Shown here: positions 37,201-46,181 of the stretch, piece by piece
How positions within the stretch are numbered: the first letter of the stretch is position 1
How the letters are laid out: each line of letters starts with the position of its first letter
From: Methylibium petroleiphilum PM1
Lineage (GTDB): Bacteria; Pseudomonadota; Gammaproteobacteria; Burkholderiales; Burkholderiaceae_C
Length of the DNA stretch: 64,000 nucleotides
Direction: 5' to 3'
Assembly: GCF_000015725.1 (NCBI RefSeq)
Contig: NC_008825.1
Span: 3,162,001 to 3,226,000, forward strand
Notes under the pieces: generated by a model
Databases searched by the model: none
Seen by the model: only the letters and a program-made list of their open reading frames with translations
What the model was told of the DNA's origin: nothing
Program-made: the position numbers and the translations under genes

Positions 37201-37662
37201 TCAGAGCAGGTCGGGCCCCTGCACCGCCTGCAGCACGACCTGCACCACGCCTTCGCGCTCTCGGTGCCGCAGCCACCAGACGGCGCCCTTGCGGATCGAC
37301 CAGTAGCGCTCGGCTTCGGCCAGCAGCCGCGCCGCCACGAAGCCCAGCGTGGGCTGGTGGCCGATCACCAGCACCGGCTCGTTCGAGTCCGGCCAGCGTG
37401 CAGCGGCCAGCAGGTCGTCGGGCGTGCCCTCGGGGGCGAGCGCCGCCACGGTCCTGAAGCTGCGGTCGAGCGCGCGCGCCGTCTGCTGAGCCCGCAAGGC
37501 CGGGCTGACGAGCACGCGCGTCGATTCGGCCAGGCGCTGGTTCAGCCACTCGGCCATGCGCTGCGCCTGCCGTTCGCCCTTGGCGGTGAGCGCCCGCTGG
37601 GTATCGGCCTGCCCCTCGCGCAGCAGGTGCGCTTCGGCGTGACGCCAGAGGATCAGGTCCAT
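37201..37662 (-). CDS. sixA: SixA-type phosphohistidine phosphatase
   Basis: The protein has 153 aa. The catalytic motif LILWRHAEAH is near the N-terminus (RHG-type His), with VSPALRAQQTARAL and the second His in LVIGHQPTLGF. SixA removes phosphate from His of phosphorelay proteins. It lies 19 bp after ppk1 on the same strand, a pairing common in beta-proteobacteria. Confidence 0.9.
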   Translation of the reverse strand: MDLILWRHAEAHLLREGQADTQRALTAKGERQAQRMAEWLNQRLAESTRVLVSPALRAQQTARALDRSFRTVAALAPEGTPDDLLAAARWPDSNEPVLVIGHQPTLGFVAARLLAEAERYWSIRKGAVWWLRHREREGVVQVVLQAVQGPDLL

Positions 37663-37681
37663 GCCGCGTCCGGAGGCCCGC

Positions 37682-39778
37682 TCAGGCCGGGTGGTAGCGC
37701 GTCATCAGCGCCTGCTGGGCGCTGGGGCCGTCGGCGCCGATGCGCTCGTAGCGACCGTCGGCGAGCTGGCGCCAGGCATCGCGACGATCGTGCAGGTAGG
37801 GCAGCAGGCACTCGTCGATCACGCGCTGCCGGTCGCGCGCATCGCGCACCGGCCAGGCCACCTCGATGCGGCGCATCATGTTGCGCGTCATCCAGTCGGC
37901 GCTCGACAGGTAGAGCACTTCGTCGTCGTCGGTCGGCCCCCAGCGGAAGTACAGGATGCGGGTGTGCTCAAGGAAGCGCCCCACCACCGAACGCACGCGC
38001 ACACGCTCGGTGAACCCCGGCAGGCCCGGCGGCAGCATGCAGGCCCCGCGCACGACGAGATCGATCTCGACGCCGGCCTGCGAGGCCTCGGCCAGCGCCA
38101 GCATCAGCGGCTCGTCGGTCAGCGAGTTGATCTTCACGACGATGCGCGCGGCCTGGCCGCTGCGCGCCGCCTCGGTGCAGCGCTGGATGAATCGCAGCAT
38201 CTGACGGTGCAGGCTGCTCGGCGCGAGCAGCAGCTGCTTCGGCGCCTTGCCGCGCGTCAGGCTCGCGAGCTGCTGGAAAACCAGATCGATGTCGGCAGTC
38301 AGACCGCCGTCGGCCGTCAGGCAGCCGATGTCGGTGTAGAGGCGCGCCGTCCTGGGGTTGTAGTTGCCGGTCGACAGATGGCCGTAGCGCCGCAGCAGCG
38401 GGCCGCGAGCACCCGCTTCGCGGCGTGTGATCAGCAGCAGCTTGGCGTGCGTCTTCAGGCCGACGATGCCGTACACCACCTGCGCACCGACCGCCTCCAG
38501 GCGCTCGGCCCAGTTGATGTTGGCCTCCTCGTCGAAGCGTGCCTTCAGCTCCACGACCGCCATCACCTCCTTGCCGCGCCGCGCCGCCTCGAGCAGCAGG
38601 TCCATCAGGACCGACTGCGCACCGGTACGGTAGATGGTCTGCTTGATCGCCAGCACGTCGGGGTCGTGCACCGCCTCGCGCAGCAGCTGCACCACCGGCT
38701 CGAAGCTTTCGAATGGGTGGTGCATCAGCACGTCGCCCTGGCGCAGGCGCTCGAACATCGAGCCCTGGGTCCCCTCGCCGTGCGGCAGCCCTCTCGGCCA
38801 GGCCCATTCGTAGGGAGGGAAGCGCAGCGCGTCGGCTTCGGCCTGGTCGATCAGCTGGTTCAGCCGCACCAGGTTCACCGGCCCGTTCACGTGGTACAGC
38901 GCCGCATCGGGCAGGCCGAACTGCTGAAGCAGGAACTCGCTCAACTCCTCCGGACAGGTGGCCACCACCTCGAGCCGGATCGCCTGACCGAAGTGACGCG
39001 TCGACAGCGACGAGCGCAGCGCCTGGCGCAGGTTGGTCACGTCGTCGTCGACGTCGAGGTCGGAATCGCGCGTCACGCGGAACTGCGAGAAAGCCTCGAC
39101 GGTGCGGCCGGGAAACAGCTCCTCGAGGTGGGCGCGGATCACGCTGGACAGCATCACGAAGGCCTGCCGCCCCGGCGCCAGCGGCTCGGGCAGGCGGATC
39201 ACGCGCGGCAGCACGCGCGGCACCTTCACGATGGCGATCGAGTTGTCGCGCCCGAAGGCATCGCGCCCGCCGAGCTTGACGATGAAGTTGAGCGACTTGT
39301 TCGCCACCTGCGGGAAGGGGTGGGCCGGGTCCAGGCCGACCGGGACCAGCAGCGGCCGCACCTGGCGCTGGAAGAAGCCGTCGACCCACTGGCGCTGCGC
39401 GGCGTCGCGCTCGGCATGGTTGAGCACCACGATGCCCTCGCGCTGCAGGGCCGGCATCACCACCTCGTTGAAGGCGGCGTACTGCGCATCGATCAGCGCA
39501 TGGGCCGCGGCGGCCACCTCCGCCATCTCGCGCGAGGTGATGCCCGAACCGGGGAGCCTGGACGCCTCCAGGTAGTCGGCGAAACGCACTTCGAAGAATT
39601 CGTCCATGTTGGACGAGACGATGCACACATAGCGCAGCCGCTCCAGCAGCGGCACGTCCTCGCGCAGGGCCTGGGCCAGCACGCGGCGGTTGAATTCCAG
39701 GATGGCCTGCTCACGGTTGAGCAGCGGGGGGGGCGGCGGGATCAACGGCTCGACGGGGGACTTCGGGAGGGCGCTCAT
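37682..39778 (-). CDS. ppk1: Polyphosphate kinase 1
   Basis: The protein has 698 aa, the usual length. It makes polyphosphate from ATP, reversibly. It begins with NREQAILEFNRRVLAQA and SSNMDEFFEVRFA. The autophosphorylated His is in YGHLSTGNYNPRTARLY near residue 450, and the second catalytic His is in VVGRFLEHTRILYF near 605. It is convergent with ppx and is followed by sixA. Confidence 0.95.
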   Translation of the reverse strand: MSALPKSPVEPLIPPPPPLLNREQAILEFNRRVLAQALREDVPLLERLRYVCIVSSNMDEFFEVRFADYLEASRLPGSGITSREMAEVAAAAHALIDAQYAAFNEVVMPALQREGIVVLNHAERDAAQRQWVDGFFQRQVRPLLVPVGLDPAHPFPQVANKSLNFIVKLGGRDAFGRDNSIAIVKVPRVLPRVIRLPEPLAPGRQAFVMLSSVIRAHLEELFPGRTVEAFSQFRVTRDSDLDVDDDVTNLRQALRSSLSTRHFGQAIRLEVVATCPEELSEFLLQQFGLPDAALYHVNGPVNLVRLNQLIDQAEADALRFPPYEWAWPRGLPHGEGTQGSMFERLRQGDVLMHHPFESFEPVVQLLREAVHDPDVLAIKQTIYRTGAQSVLMDLLLEAARRGKEVMAVVELKARFDEEANINWAERLEAVGAQVVYGIVGLKTHAKLLLITRREAGARGPLLRRYGHLSTGNYNPRTARLYTDIGCLTADGGLTADIDLVFQQLASLTRGKAPKQLLLAPSSLHRQMLRFIQRCTEAARSGQAARIVVKINSLTDEPLMLALAEASQAGVEIDLVVRGACMLPPGLPGFTERVRVRSVVGRFLEHTRILYFRWGPTDDDEVLYLSSADWMTRNMMRRIEVAWPVRDARDRQRVIDECLLPYLHDRRDAWRQLADGRYERIGADGPSAQQALMTRYHPA

Positions 39779-39856
39779 TTCCAGAGTCTATGAAAGACAT
39801 GAGGCAGATTCGTGACAGTCCCGTGTCCTGCGGCGGACGAGCCGGCGCGCGACCAA

Positions 39857-39883
39857 CAAAAAAGGGGCTGCGGATGCAGCCCC
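39857..39883 (-). terminator. Porin gene terminator
   Basis: On the minus strand, GGGGCTGC-ATCC-GCAGCCCC is followed by TTTTTT. It lies 41 bp beyond the porin stop and 79 bp before the ppk1 start. Confidence 0.88.
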
Positions 39884-39923
39884 TCGACAGAACCCCGACG
39901 CGTCGGGGTGCTCACACGGTCGA

Positions 39924-41027
39924 TCAGAAGTCGTGCTTGATGCCGACGCCCAGGATCTTGGTCTTCTCGCCGGGGATCGGGCCACGGTCCGCGGCGATCG
40001 ACAGGGCGGGGTTCGCGCCGGTGTCGACATCCGAGTACACGAACTGCGCGTACAGGGTCGTGCGCTTCGACAGGGCGTAGTCGTTGCTGATCACGAGGTC
40101 CTTGGACTTGCCGGTGAACACGTCGTCTTCGCCGTGATAGAACGCCACGGTCATCGTGTTCTGCGGATTCCACGCCCAGTCCACGCCGACGCCGAAGTAA
40201 TCGGAGTCGGAGCTCTTGGCGCCCGTCGCATCGTCGGTCTCGGCCTTCGCGTAGTACACCTTGCCGGTCAGCGCGCCGAACGGAACCGCGAGGCCGAGGG
40301 AGAAGCGCTTGCTTTCCGCGTCGCCCGCCGCGATGCCCTTGATCTGCTGGTAGGAGCCCGACACGGTCACAGGACCAGCGTACGTGAGGCCCAAGGCCAC
40401 GGTGCTGCCCTCGGAGCCGCCGCCCGCCACTTCGCCCAGGCCATAGCCGGCACGCAGCGTGACCGGGCCGAAGGCGTTGGTGTACGAGATCATGTTGCCA
40501 GTGAAGATCCCGAGGAAGTTGTTCCCGGTCACGCCGTTGCCGGCCGGGTTCTGCGTCAGGGCGTAGGGCAGCAGGGACGAGAACGATTCCTTGAAGCCGC
40601 GCGGGTCGGTGCCCAGGTCGGCCAGGATCGCCGGGCTGTACTGGCGACCCAGCAGCACGGTGCCCCAGTCGCCGGACAGGCCGACGTTGGCCTGACGACC
40701 GAAGAGCTGCAGGCCGCCGCCGAAGCGCGTGCCGCCCGTGCTGCCGTCGAAGTCGCCTTCGAGGTTGAACACGGCCTTCAGGCCACCGCCGAGGTCTTCA
40801 TTGCCACGGAAGCCCCAGATGCTCGGCAGGATGCCGCCATTGGCCAGGGACGTGCGCGAGCTGTCACCGGTGCCGGTCGCGACCTTGTCCTGGTACTCGA
40901 CGCCCGTGTCGATGCGACCGTAGATCGTCACATTGCTTTGGGCACTGGCCACGCCGGCCGTCGCCAGCACGGCTCCTGCGATGAGCGAGCGTTTGACAAG
41001 GGTGTGAGCCATCGTCTTTTTCGTCAT
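39924..41027 (-). CDS. Gram-negative porin (general diffusion type)
   Basis: The protein has 367 aa from ATG 41027 with GAGGAGAC 4 bp upstream. The signal peptide ends in ATAGVASAQ and the mature part begins SNVTIYGRIDTGVEYQ, the start of beta-proteobacterial trimeric porins. WGFRGNEDLGGGLKAVFNLE and VGLSGDWGTVLLGRQYSP are classic. The C-terminus ends in KILGVGIKHDF, with the terminal Phe needed for outer-membrane assembly. It is followed by a strong terminator. Confidence 0.95.
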   Translation of the reverse strand: MTKKTMAHTLVKRSLIAGAVLATAGVASAQSNVTIYGRIDTGVEYQDKVATGTGDSSRTSLANGGILPSIWGFRGNEDLGGGLKAVFNLEGDFDGSTGGTRFGGGLQLFGRQANVGLSGDWGTVLLGRQYSPAILADLGTDPRGFKESFSSLLPYALTQNPAGNGVTGNNFLGIFTGNMISYTNAFGPVTLRAGYGLGEVAGGGSEGSTVALGLTYAGPVTVSGSYQQIKGIAAGDAESKRFSLGLAVPFGALTGKVYYAKAETDDATGAKSSDSDYFGVGVDWAWNPQNTMTVAFYHGEDDVFTGKSKDLVISNDYALSKRTTLYAQFVYSDVDTGANPALSIAADRGPIPGEKTKILGVGIKHDF

Positions 41028-41518
41028 GGTGTCTCCTCGTTATGGGAAGGTCTTGGATCAGTTTCGACATGTCGCGGCCAAAACCGCAGGTGTTAGCGCG
41101 CAATCGCTATGCCAGTTGCTCAATCCGCGCCGAAGAGGCCCGTCTGCGCCGCAATGGCGCAGACGAAGGGGCGAATGAGCAGCCCGAACCCAGGAAACAA
41201 GGGATAACACCAAGGGGGGGCGCAAGCATGTGTTCCCACGGCCCATGACACATTTCCGTTCCACCTGTCACACAGTGATCGGCGGGTGGAACAACCGTTC
41301 AGCGCACTTCGACTGCGGCGGCAGAGCGCGATGCGCGGCCCACCGCAGCGCTCCGCAAGCACCGTGACAGCCAGCCGGGGCAGCCTTCGGCCGCACCGAT
41401 GGCTTCCCCTATGATCTGCCCGGTTCCGGCCACGCCGGGGCAGCGGCGGGAGCCGCGGGCGTGCTGTCACCCGCCCTGATTCGCCACGGGAACTGCAACA
41501 ACAAGATCGGAGCGTCCG
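41028..41518. other. 491-bp intergenic region porin/OmpW
   Basis: There is no gene here. It is the divergent upstream region of both outer-membrane protein genes. It holds a perfect 10-bp inverted repeat CGTCTGCGCC / GGCGCAGACG with a 5-nt loop at 41141-41165, about 115 bp before the porin start, which could form a hairpin in a long porin leader. No clear promoter boxes were settled. Confidence 0.6.
41141..41165. repeat. Perfect 10-bp inverted repeat upstream of porin
   Basis: CGTCTGCGCC, GCAAT, GGCGCAGACG. No T run follows on either strand, so it is not a standard terminator. It may be a leader hairpin or a regulator site. Confidence 0.55.
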
Positions 41519-42187
41519 TTGAAACTCGAGACCCAAGGCCGCATCGGCCGTGCCCTTGTCGTGTCCGGCCTGCTCGGCAGCGTCACGACGGCCACCCTCG
41601 CGGCCGGCGAAGACTGGCGACTGCGCGTCGGCCCCGGCCGCATCGCCTTCCACGAACAGATCACCCTCAGCATCGGCGGCGCGCCGGTCCCCGGCGCCGG
41701 CGCCAAGCTGTCGAACGACACGACGCTGCTGGCCGAGATCGGCTACCGCTTCACGCCCGAATGGTCGGCCGGCCTGACCGTCGGCATCCCGCCCACCACC
41801 GACATCGACGGCACCGGCAGCGCCGCGGCCTTCGGGCGGTTGGGAGAGATGAAGTACGGGCCGCTGGCGCTGACTGGGCAGTACCAGTTCAACGCCGGCG
41901 GCAGGCTGCAGCCCTATCTCGGCGCGGGCGCGGTGTACTACCTCGTGATGGACGAGAAGGACGGTGCGGTCGCCGGCCTCACGGTCGACAACGCCTGGGG
42001 CTCGGTGCTGCAGGCCGGCGCGGACTACAAGCTCTCACCGACGCTGGGCCTGTTCGTCGACGTGAAGAAGCTCTTCCTCAAGACCACCGCCAGCGGCAGC
42101 CTGCCGGCGCTCGGTGGCGCCCCCGTCAAGGCCGACGCGAAACTCGACCCGCTGGTGATCCAGGCCGGGTTGCTGCTGCAGTTCTGA
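41519..42187 (+). CDS. OmpW-family outer-membrane protein
   Basis: The protein has 222 aa from TTG 41519 with GGAGCG 6 bp upstream. A signal peptide (LVVSGLLGSVTTATLAAG) is followed by an eight-strand barrel: WRLRVGPGRIAFHEQ, SAGLTVGIPPTTDI, LALTGQYQFNAGGRLQPYLG and the C-terminal IQAGLLLQF with terminal Phe. OmpW barrels carry small hydrophobic compounds. Its last 153 bp overlap the convergent glycosyltransferase gene. Confidence 0.87.
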   Translation: MKLETQGRIGRALVVSGLLGSVTTATLAAGEDWRLRVGPGRIAFHEQITLSIGGAPVPGAGAKLSNDTTLLAEIGYRFTPEWSAGLTVGIPPTTDIDGTGSAAAFGRLGEMKYGPLALTGQYQFNAGGRLQPYLGAGAVYYLVMDEKDGAVAGLTVDNAWGSVLQAGADYKLSPTLGLFVDVKKLFLKTTASGSLPALGGAPVKADAKLDPLVIQAGLLLQF

Positions 42188-43177
42188 CGGCACCAGCAGG
42201 TCGATGAACTGGTCGCACACTGAGGACCAGTCGAACTGCTGGGCACGCGCCCGCGCGCCCGCACGCGGCAGCTCCAGCGCGCGCAGCGCGGCGGTGCACA
42301 GGTCCTCGTGCAGCACGCCGCCTCGCGAGTCGCCGACCACGTCGAGCGGGCCCGCGACCGGGTAGGCCGCCACCGGCGTGCCGCAGGCCATGGCCTCCAG
42401 CATCACCAGACCGAAGGTCTCGGAGCGACTCGGAAACACGAACACGTCGGCCGCGCTGTAGATCGCCGGCAGCGCGCGGCGCGGCACGACGCCGCGCCAG
42501 TGCACCTGTGGGTACTGGCGCCGCAGGGTCGCCTCGACGGGACCGACGCCGTAGACGAGCTTGCTGCCGGGCAGGTCGAGCCGCAGGAAGGCCTCGAGGT
42601 TCTTCTCGTACGACACCCGCCCGACATACAGGAAGATCGGCCGCGGCAGGTCGAACTCGCTGCCCGCCACCGGCGTGAAGAGGCGCAGGTCGACGCCGTG
42701 CGACCACGACCGCAGGTGGCGGAAGCCGCGCGCCTCGAGCTCCTGCCGCATGCCCTCGGAGGGCACCATCACGCCACTGGAGGCGTCGTGGAAGCGGCGG
42801 AACCAGGCATAGCTCCAGCTCGAGGGCACCCGCAGCGCCTTGGCCAGGATGTCGGGGAAGCGGGTGTGGAAGGCCGTGGTGAAGGCGAGGCCGCGCCGCA
42901 GGCAGTGCCGGCGCGCCGCGCCGCCGAGCGGCCCTTCGGTGGCGATGTGGATCGCATCGGCGCCGGCCGCGTCGATGCGGCGCGCCACCTCGGCGCCGGG
43001 GCGCCACGCCAGCTCGATCTCGCGGTAGCCGGGGCAGGCGAAGCGGCGGAAGCCCGAGGGGTCGATCACCTCGACCTCGTGCCCCCGCTGGCGCAGGCCG
43101 TCCACCAGCTCGACCAGCGTCGTGACGACGCCGTTCACCTGCGGATGCCAGGCGTCGGTGACCAGCAGCAGCTTCAT
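42035..43177 (-). CDS. Glycosyltransferase family 4 protein
   Basis: The protein has 380 aa. It begins MKLLLVTDAWHPQVNGVVTT, the acceptor-side loop of GT4 enzymes, and has FLYVGRVSYEKNLEAFL and SRSETFGLVMLEAMACGTP with the E-x7-E motif. It starts 4 bp inside the metallophosphoesterase stop (ATGA), so both are one unit, likely for lipid or envelope sugar work. The normal fold ends near residue 330. The last 50 residues (from about QPGLDHQRVEF) are translated antisense to ompW and look like read-through, suggesting loss of the original stop. Confidence 0.88.
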   Translation of the reverse strand: MKLLLVTDAWHPQVNGVVTTLVELVDGLRQRGHEVEVIDPSGFRRFACPGYREIELAWRPGAEVARRIDAAGADAIHIATEGPLGGAARRHCLRRGLAFTTAFHTRFPDILAKALRVPSSWSYAWFRRFHDASSGVMVPSEGMRQELEARGFRHLRSWSHGVDLRLFTPVAGSEFDLPRPIFLYVGRVSYEKNLEAFLRLDLPGSKLVYGVGPVEATLRRQYPQVHWRGVVPRRALPAIYSAADVFVFPSRSETFGLVMLEAMACGTPVAAYPVAGPLDVVGDSRGGVLHEDLCTAALRALELPRAGARARAQQFDWSSVCDQFIDLLVPSELQQQPGLDHQRVEFRVGLDGGATERRQAAAGGGLEEELLHVDEQAQRR

Positions 43178-44121
43178 GCAGCGACTCCGCGGCCGGCGGC
43201 CGCGCCGACACCCTGCGACGCCGTCGCGGCGTCACCGGCAGCCTGTGCACCCCATGCGGCGCGGTCGCTCCAGTCCAGGATCTCCAGCCGGCCGTCGAGG
43301 TGTTCGACCAGCGCGGTGAGGCTCTCGACCCAGTCGCCGTCGTTGGCGTAGAGGATGCCGTCGATGTCGCGCAGCTCCGCGTGGTGGATGTGGCCGCAGA
43401 CCACCCCCTGGACGCCGCGCCGGCGCGCCTCGCGCGCGACCGCCTGCTCGAAGTCGCCGATGAAGCTGACCGCGCGCTTGACCTTGAGCTTCAGGTATTT
43501 CGACAGGCTCCAGTACGGCAGCCCGAGCCGGGCCCGCAGCGAGTTGAAGTGCCGGTTCAGCCGAAGCGTGAACTCGTAGGCCGAGTCGCCCACGTAGGCC
43601 AGCCACTTGGCGCACTGGATCACGCCATCGAAGTGGTCGCCGTGGGTGATCCACAGCTGCCGGCCATCGACGGTGGCGTGCACGCAGTCGTCCACCACCT
43701 CGATGCCGCCGAAGCTGTGGCCGAGGTACTTGCGCGCGAACTCGTCGTGGTTGCCAGGCACGAACACCACGCGGGTGCCCTTGCGCGCCTTGCGCAGCAG
43801 CTTCTGCACCACGTCGTTGTGCGCCTGCGGCCAGTACCAGCTGCGCCGCAGCTGCCAGCCGTCGATGATGTCGCCGACGAGGTAGAGGTGGCGGCTGTCG
43901 ACGGCCTTCAGGAAGTCGAGCAGTGCGGCGGCCTGGCAGCCCGGCGTGCCCAGGTGCACGTCGGAGATCCAGACGCTGCGGACCCGCAAACGCCCTTCCC
44001 CCTCGTCGTCCGACGGCGACAGCGGCGACGCGAGGGGCGCGAGGGGCGCGAAGTGTGCGGTGCCCGACGGAGCCGCCGCTTGCGTGTCCACGGTTCGGAA
44101 GGAAAGAGACGCCCATCGCAT
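43174..44121 (-). CDS. LpxH-like metallophosphoesterase
   Basis: The protein has 315 aa. The five metal-binding motifs are visible: WISDVHLGTPG, LVGDIIDGWQLR, PGNHDEFARKY, ITHGDHFDGV and CGHIHHAELRD. The motif set fits UDP-2,3-diacylglucosamine diphosphatase-like enzymes of lipid A synthesis (an LpxH2-type paralogue). The N-terminal 45 residues are low-complexity, so a start further in is possible. It is upstream of, and overlapping with, the GT4 gene. Confidence 0.85.
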   Translation of the reverse strand: MRWASLSFRTVDTQAAAPSGTAHFAPLAPLASPLSPSDDEGEGRLRVRSVWISDVHLGTPGCQAAALLDFLKAVDSRHLYLVGDIIDGWQLRRSWYWPQAHNDVVQKLLRKARKGTRVVFVPGNHDEFARKYLGHSFGGIEVVDDCVHATVDGRQLWITHGDHFDGVIQCAKWLAYVGDSAYEFTLRLNRHFNSLRARLGLPYWSLSKYLKLKVKRAVSFIGDFEQAVAREARRRGVQGVVCGHIHHAELRDIDGILYANDGDWVESLTALVEHLDGRLEILDWSDRAAWGAQAAGDAATASQGVGAAAGRGVAA

Positions 44122-44261
44122 GGACCGCCATGGTCACGCCGGCCGATGACGCGCCGGCGTCCGGCGCATGACGTTTCGATGACCGCAGCGCCGCCGACAG
44201 CCCTTCGGCGCGGCAGAACTTTGGCAGGGGCGACGGCGGCGAGCGTTGTTATCGTTCCGGC

Positions 44262-45254
44262 ATGCCGTTCCTTTCCCTGCCTGTGGTCTTCCCCACGCGC
44301 CGCATGACTGCGCTGCTGGCGCTGCTGATGCTGTCGTCGGCCTCCCCCGCCGCACCCTATGCCTACATCACCAACCAGGGCGATCACAGCGTGTCGGTGA
44401 TCGATCTGGCGAACGACCGCGTGACGGCGACCATCCCGGTGGCCCGCTCGCCGGCCGGCGTGGTGGCGGTCGGGCGGGTCGGCAAGGTGTTCGTCACCGC
44501 GCCGGACAGCAACGCCGTGTCGGTGATCGACATGCGCACGCAGCGTGTGATCGACACGCTGCCGGCCGGCCAGGGCGCGGTCGGCATCGACGCCTCGGCC
44601 GACGGCCGGCGCGTCTATGTGGCCGACTGGTTCGGCCGGCATCTGCTGGGCTTCGACACCGCTACGCACCAGGAAACCCTGCGGGTGCCGCTGGGCCGCG
44701 CGCCGGCCGGCGTGGCGGTGGCGGCCGACGGCGCGACCGTCTATGTGGCCGAGCGCGACGACAACCTCGTGGCGCTGGTCGACGTGGCCAGCGCTTCGGT
44801 GCGGGCGCGCGTGCCGGTCGGCGAACATCCGTTCGCGCTGCTGCTCGACGGCCCGCGCCAGCGGCTCTACGCGCTGAACGTCTACAGCGACGACCTGACG
44901 GCCATCGACGTGCGCGATGTGGCAGCGCCGCGCGTGATCGGCCGCGTGAAGGTGGGCAAGGCGCCCTACGGCGCCGCGCTGGCCCAGGGCGGCCGGCGAC
45001 TGTACGTCACCAATCAGCGCGACGACACCGTGTCGGTGGTCGATCCCGACACACTCACGCTGGTACAGACCCTGACGGGCTTCGGCTACCCGGAAGGCGT
45101 AGCCTCCTCGGGCGACCACGTGCTGGTGGTGAACTGGATGGACGAGAATGTTTCGGTGCTCGACGCGGCCACCGGACAGCTCTTGCGCCGCGTGAACACC
45201 GGCAGCAACCCGCGCGGCTTTGGCGCCTTCGTCGGTGCACCGGTCGCACCCTGA
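44262..45254 (+). CDS. YncE-like beta-propeller protein
   Basis: The protein has 330 aa, or 316 from the ATG at 44304 that gives a cleaner signal peptide (MTALLALLMLSSASPAA). Seven repeats of the YVTN type are visible: AYITNQGDHSVSVIDLAND, VFVTAPDSNAVSVIDMRT, VYVADWFGRHLLGFDTAT, VYVAERDDNLVALVDV and YVTNQRDDTVSVVDPDT. It is probably periplasmic. An MxaD-like gene follows 58 bp downstream, a pairing seen near PQQ-dependent alcohol oxidation genes, though none of those are in the window. Confidence 0.85.
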   Translation: MPFLSLPVVFPTRRMTALLALLMLSSASPAAPYAYITNQGDHSVSVIDLANDRVTATIPVARSPAGVVAVGRVGKVFVTAPDSNAVSVIDMRTQRVIDTLPAGQGAVGIDASADGRRVYVADWFGRHLLGFDTATHQETLRVPLGRAPAGVAVAADGATVYVAERDDNLVALVDVASASVRARVPVGEHPFALLLDGPRQRLYALNVYSDDLTAIDVRDVAAPRVIGRVKVGKAPYGAALAQGGRRLYVTNQRDDTVSVVDPDTLTLVQTLTGFGYPEGVASSGDHVLVVNWMDENVSVLDAATGQLLRRVNTGSNPRGFGAFVGAPVAP

Positions 45255-45312
45255 ATCGACGCACGGCTCTCGCCCTGCGCCTTGTGTTCCCCCAACAGAC
45301 AGGAGACTTTCG

Positions 45313-45834
45313 ATGTTTTCACGGTGGCTCGCCCTCGCGGCACTGACACTGGCGTCCGGCGTGGCGCTGGCCCACGGCCCGACGCGCCAGAAGGTGGTCG
45401 AGAAGATCACGATCGACGCGCCGGCCGACGCGGTGTGGGCACAGATCAAGGACTTCGACGCGCTCGCCAAGTGGCATCCCGCCGTGGCCGAGAGCCCGGC
45501 CGACAAGGGCAACACCGAAGGCTCGGTGCGCACCATCAAGATCAAGGGCGGCGGCAGCCTCGTCGAGTCGCTCGAGCGCTATAACGCGGAGGGCAAGAGC
45601 TACAGCTACCGCGCCAAGGACGGCGGCGCGCTGCCGGTCACCAACTACACCTCGACGATCACCGTCAGCGGTGACGGCACCAAGAGCACCGTCGAATGGC
45701 GCGGCGCCTTCTACCGCGGCTTCCCGAACAACGACCCGCCGCCGGACCAGAACGACGAAGCCGCCGTCAAGGCGGTGACCGGCGTCTACCAGGCCGGCCT
45801 GGCGAACCTGAAGTCGCTGGCCGAGAAGAAGTGA
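45313..45834 (+). CDS. MxaD-like exported SRPBCC protein
   Basis: The protein has 173 aa from ATG 45313 with AGGAGA 6 bp upstream. The signal peptide is LALAALTLASGVALAHG. The SRPBCC (START-like) ligand-binding fold has VVEKITIDAPADAVWAQIKD, WHPAVAESPADKG and STVEWRGAFYRGFPNNDPP. MxaD proteins help in electron transfer from methanol dehydrogenase in some methylotrophs. The role here is unknown. Confidence 0.83.
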   Translation: MFSRWLALAALTLASGVALAHGPTRQKVVEKITIDAPADAVWAQIKDFDALAKWHPAVAESPADKGNTEGSVRTIKIKGGGSLVESLERYNAEGKSYSYRAKDGGALPVTNYTSTITVSGDGTKSTVEWRGAFYRGFPNNDPPPDQNDEAAVKAVTGVYQAGLANLKSLAEKK

Positions 45835-45922
45835 GCGCCTGAGGCACCGGCTTGCACGCGGTTGCCTTCAAACGTACAAGATGGGCAGCGTCGGGCGCGC
45901 CATCAGGCCGGCGGGGCGCTCT

Positions 45923-46130
45923 GCTGCGCTCATGTCCCCCGCCGCCGGCCTTCGGCCGTCGCCTCCTCCTCTACTTCGCTCCGCAAAGCGCCCCACCGGC
46001 CTGATCCACGACCGTCATGGGTGTTCGACCGTTGCAACTCGCCGTTGTGTCTGCCAAGGACGTCGGGTGGCCGACGAAGCGAAGTAGAGGAGGAGGCCAG
46101 GCGCAGCCTGGCCGGGGGACATGAGCGCAG
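45923..46130. repeat. Large imperfect inverted repeat (arms of about 55 bp)
   Basis: The left arm (45923-45980) and right arm (46078-46130) pair: TGCGCTCATGTCCCCC with GGGGGACATGAGCGCA and GCCTCCTCCTCTACTTCGCT with AGCGAAGTAGAGGAGGAGGC. The centre of about 97 bp is unrelated. The rest of 45835-46181 has no gene. It looks like a MITE- or REP-like intergenic repeat, or a large bidirectional hairpin between convergent genes. Confidence 0.75.
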
Positions 46131-46181
46131 TCGGCCGCCCGATGGCCTTGGCCGCCGCGCCGACGAACAACGCAATCCGTA

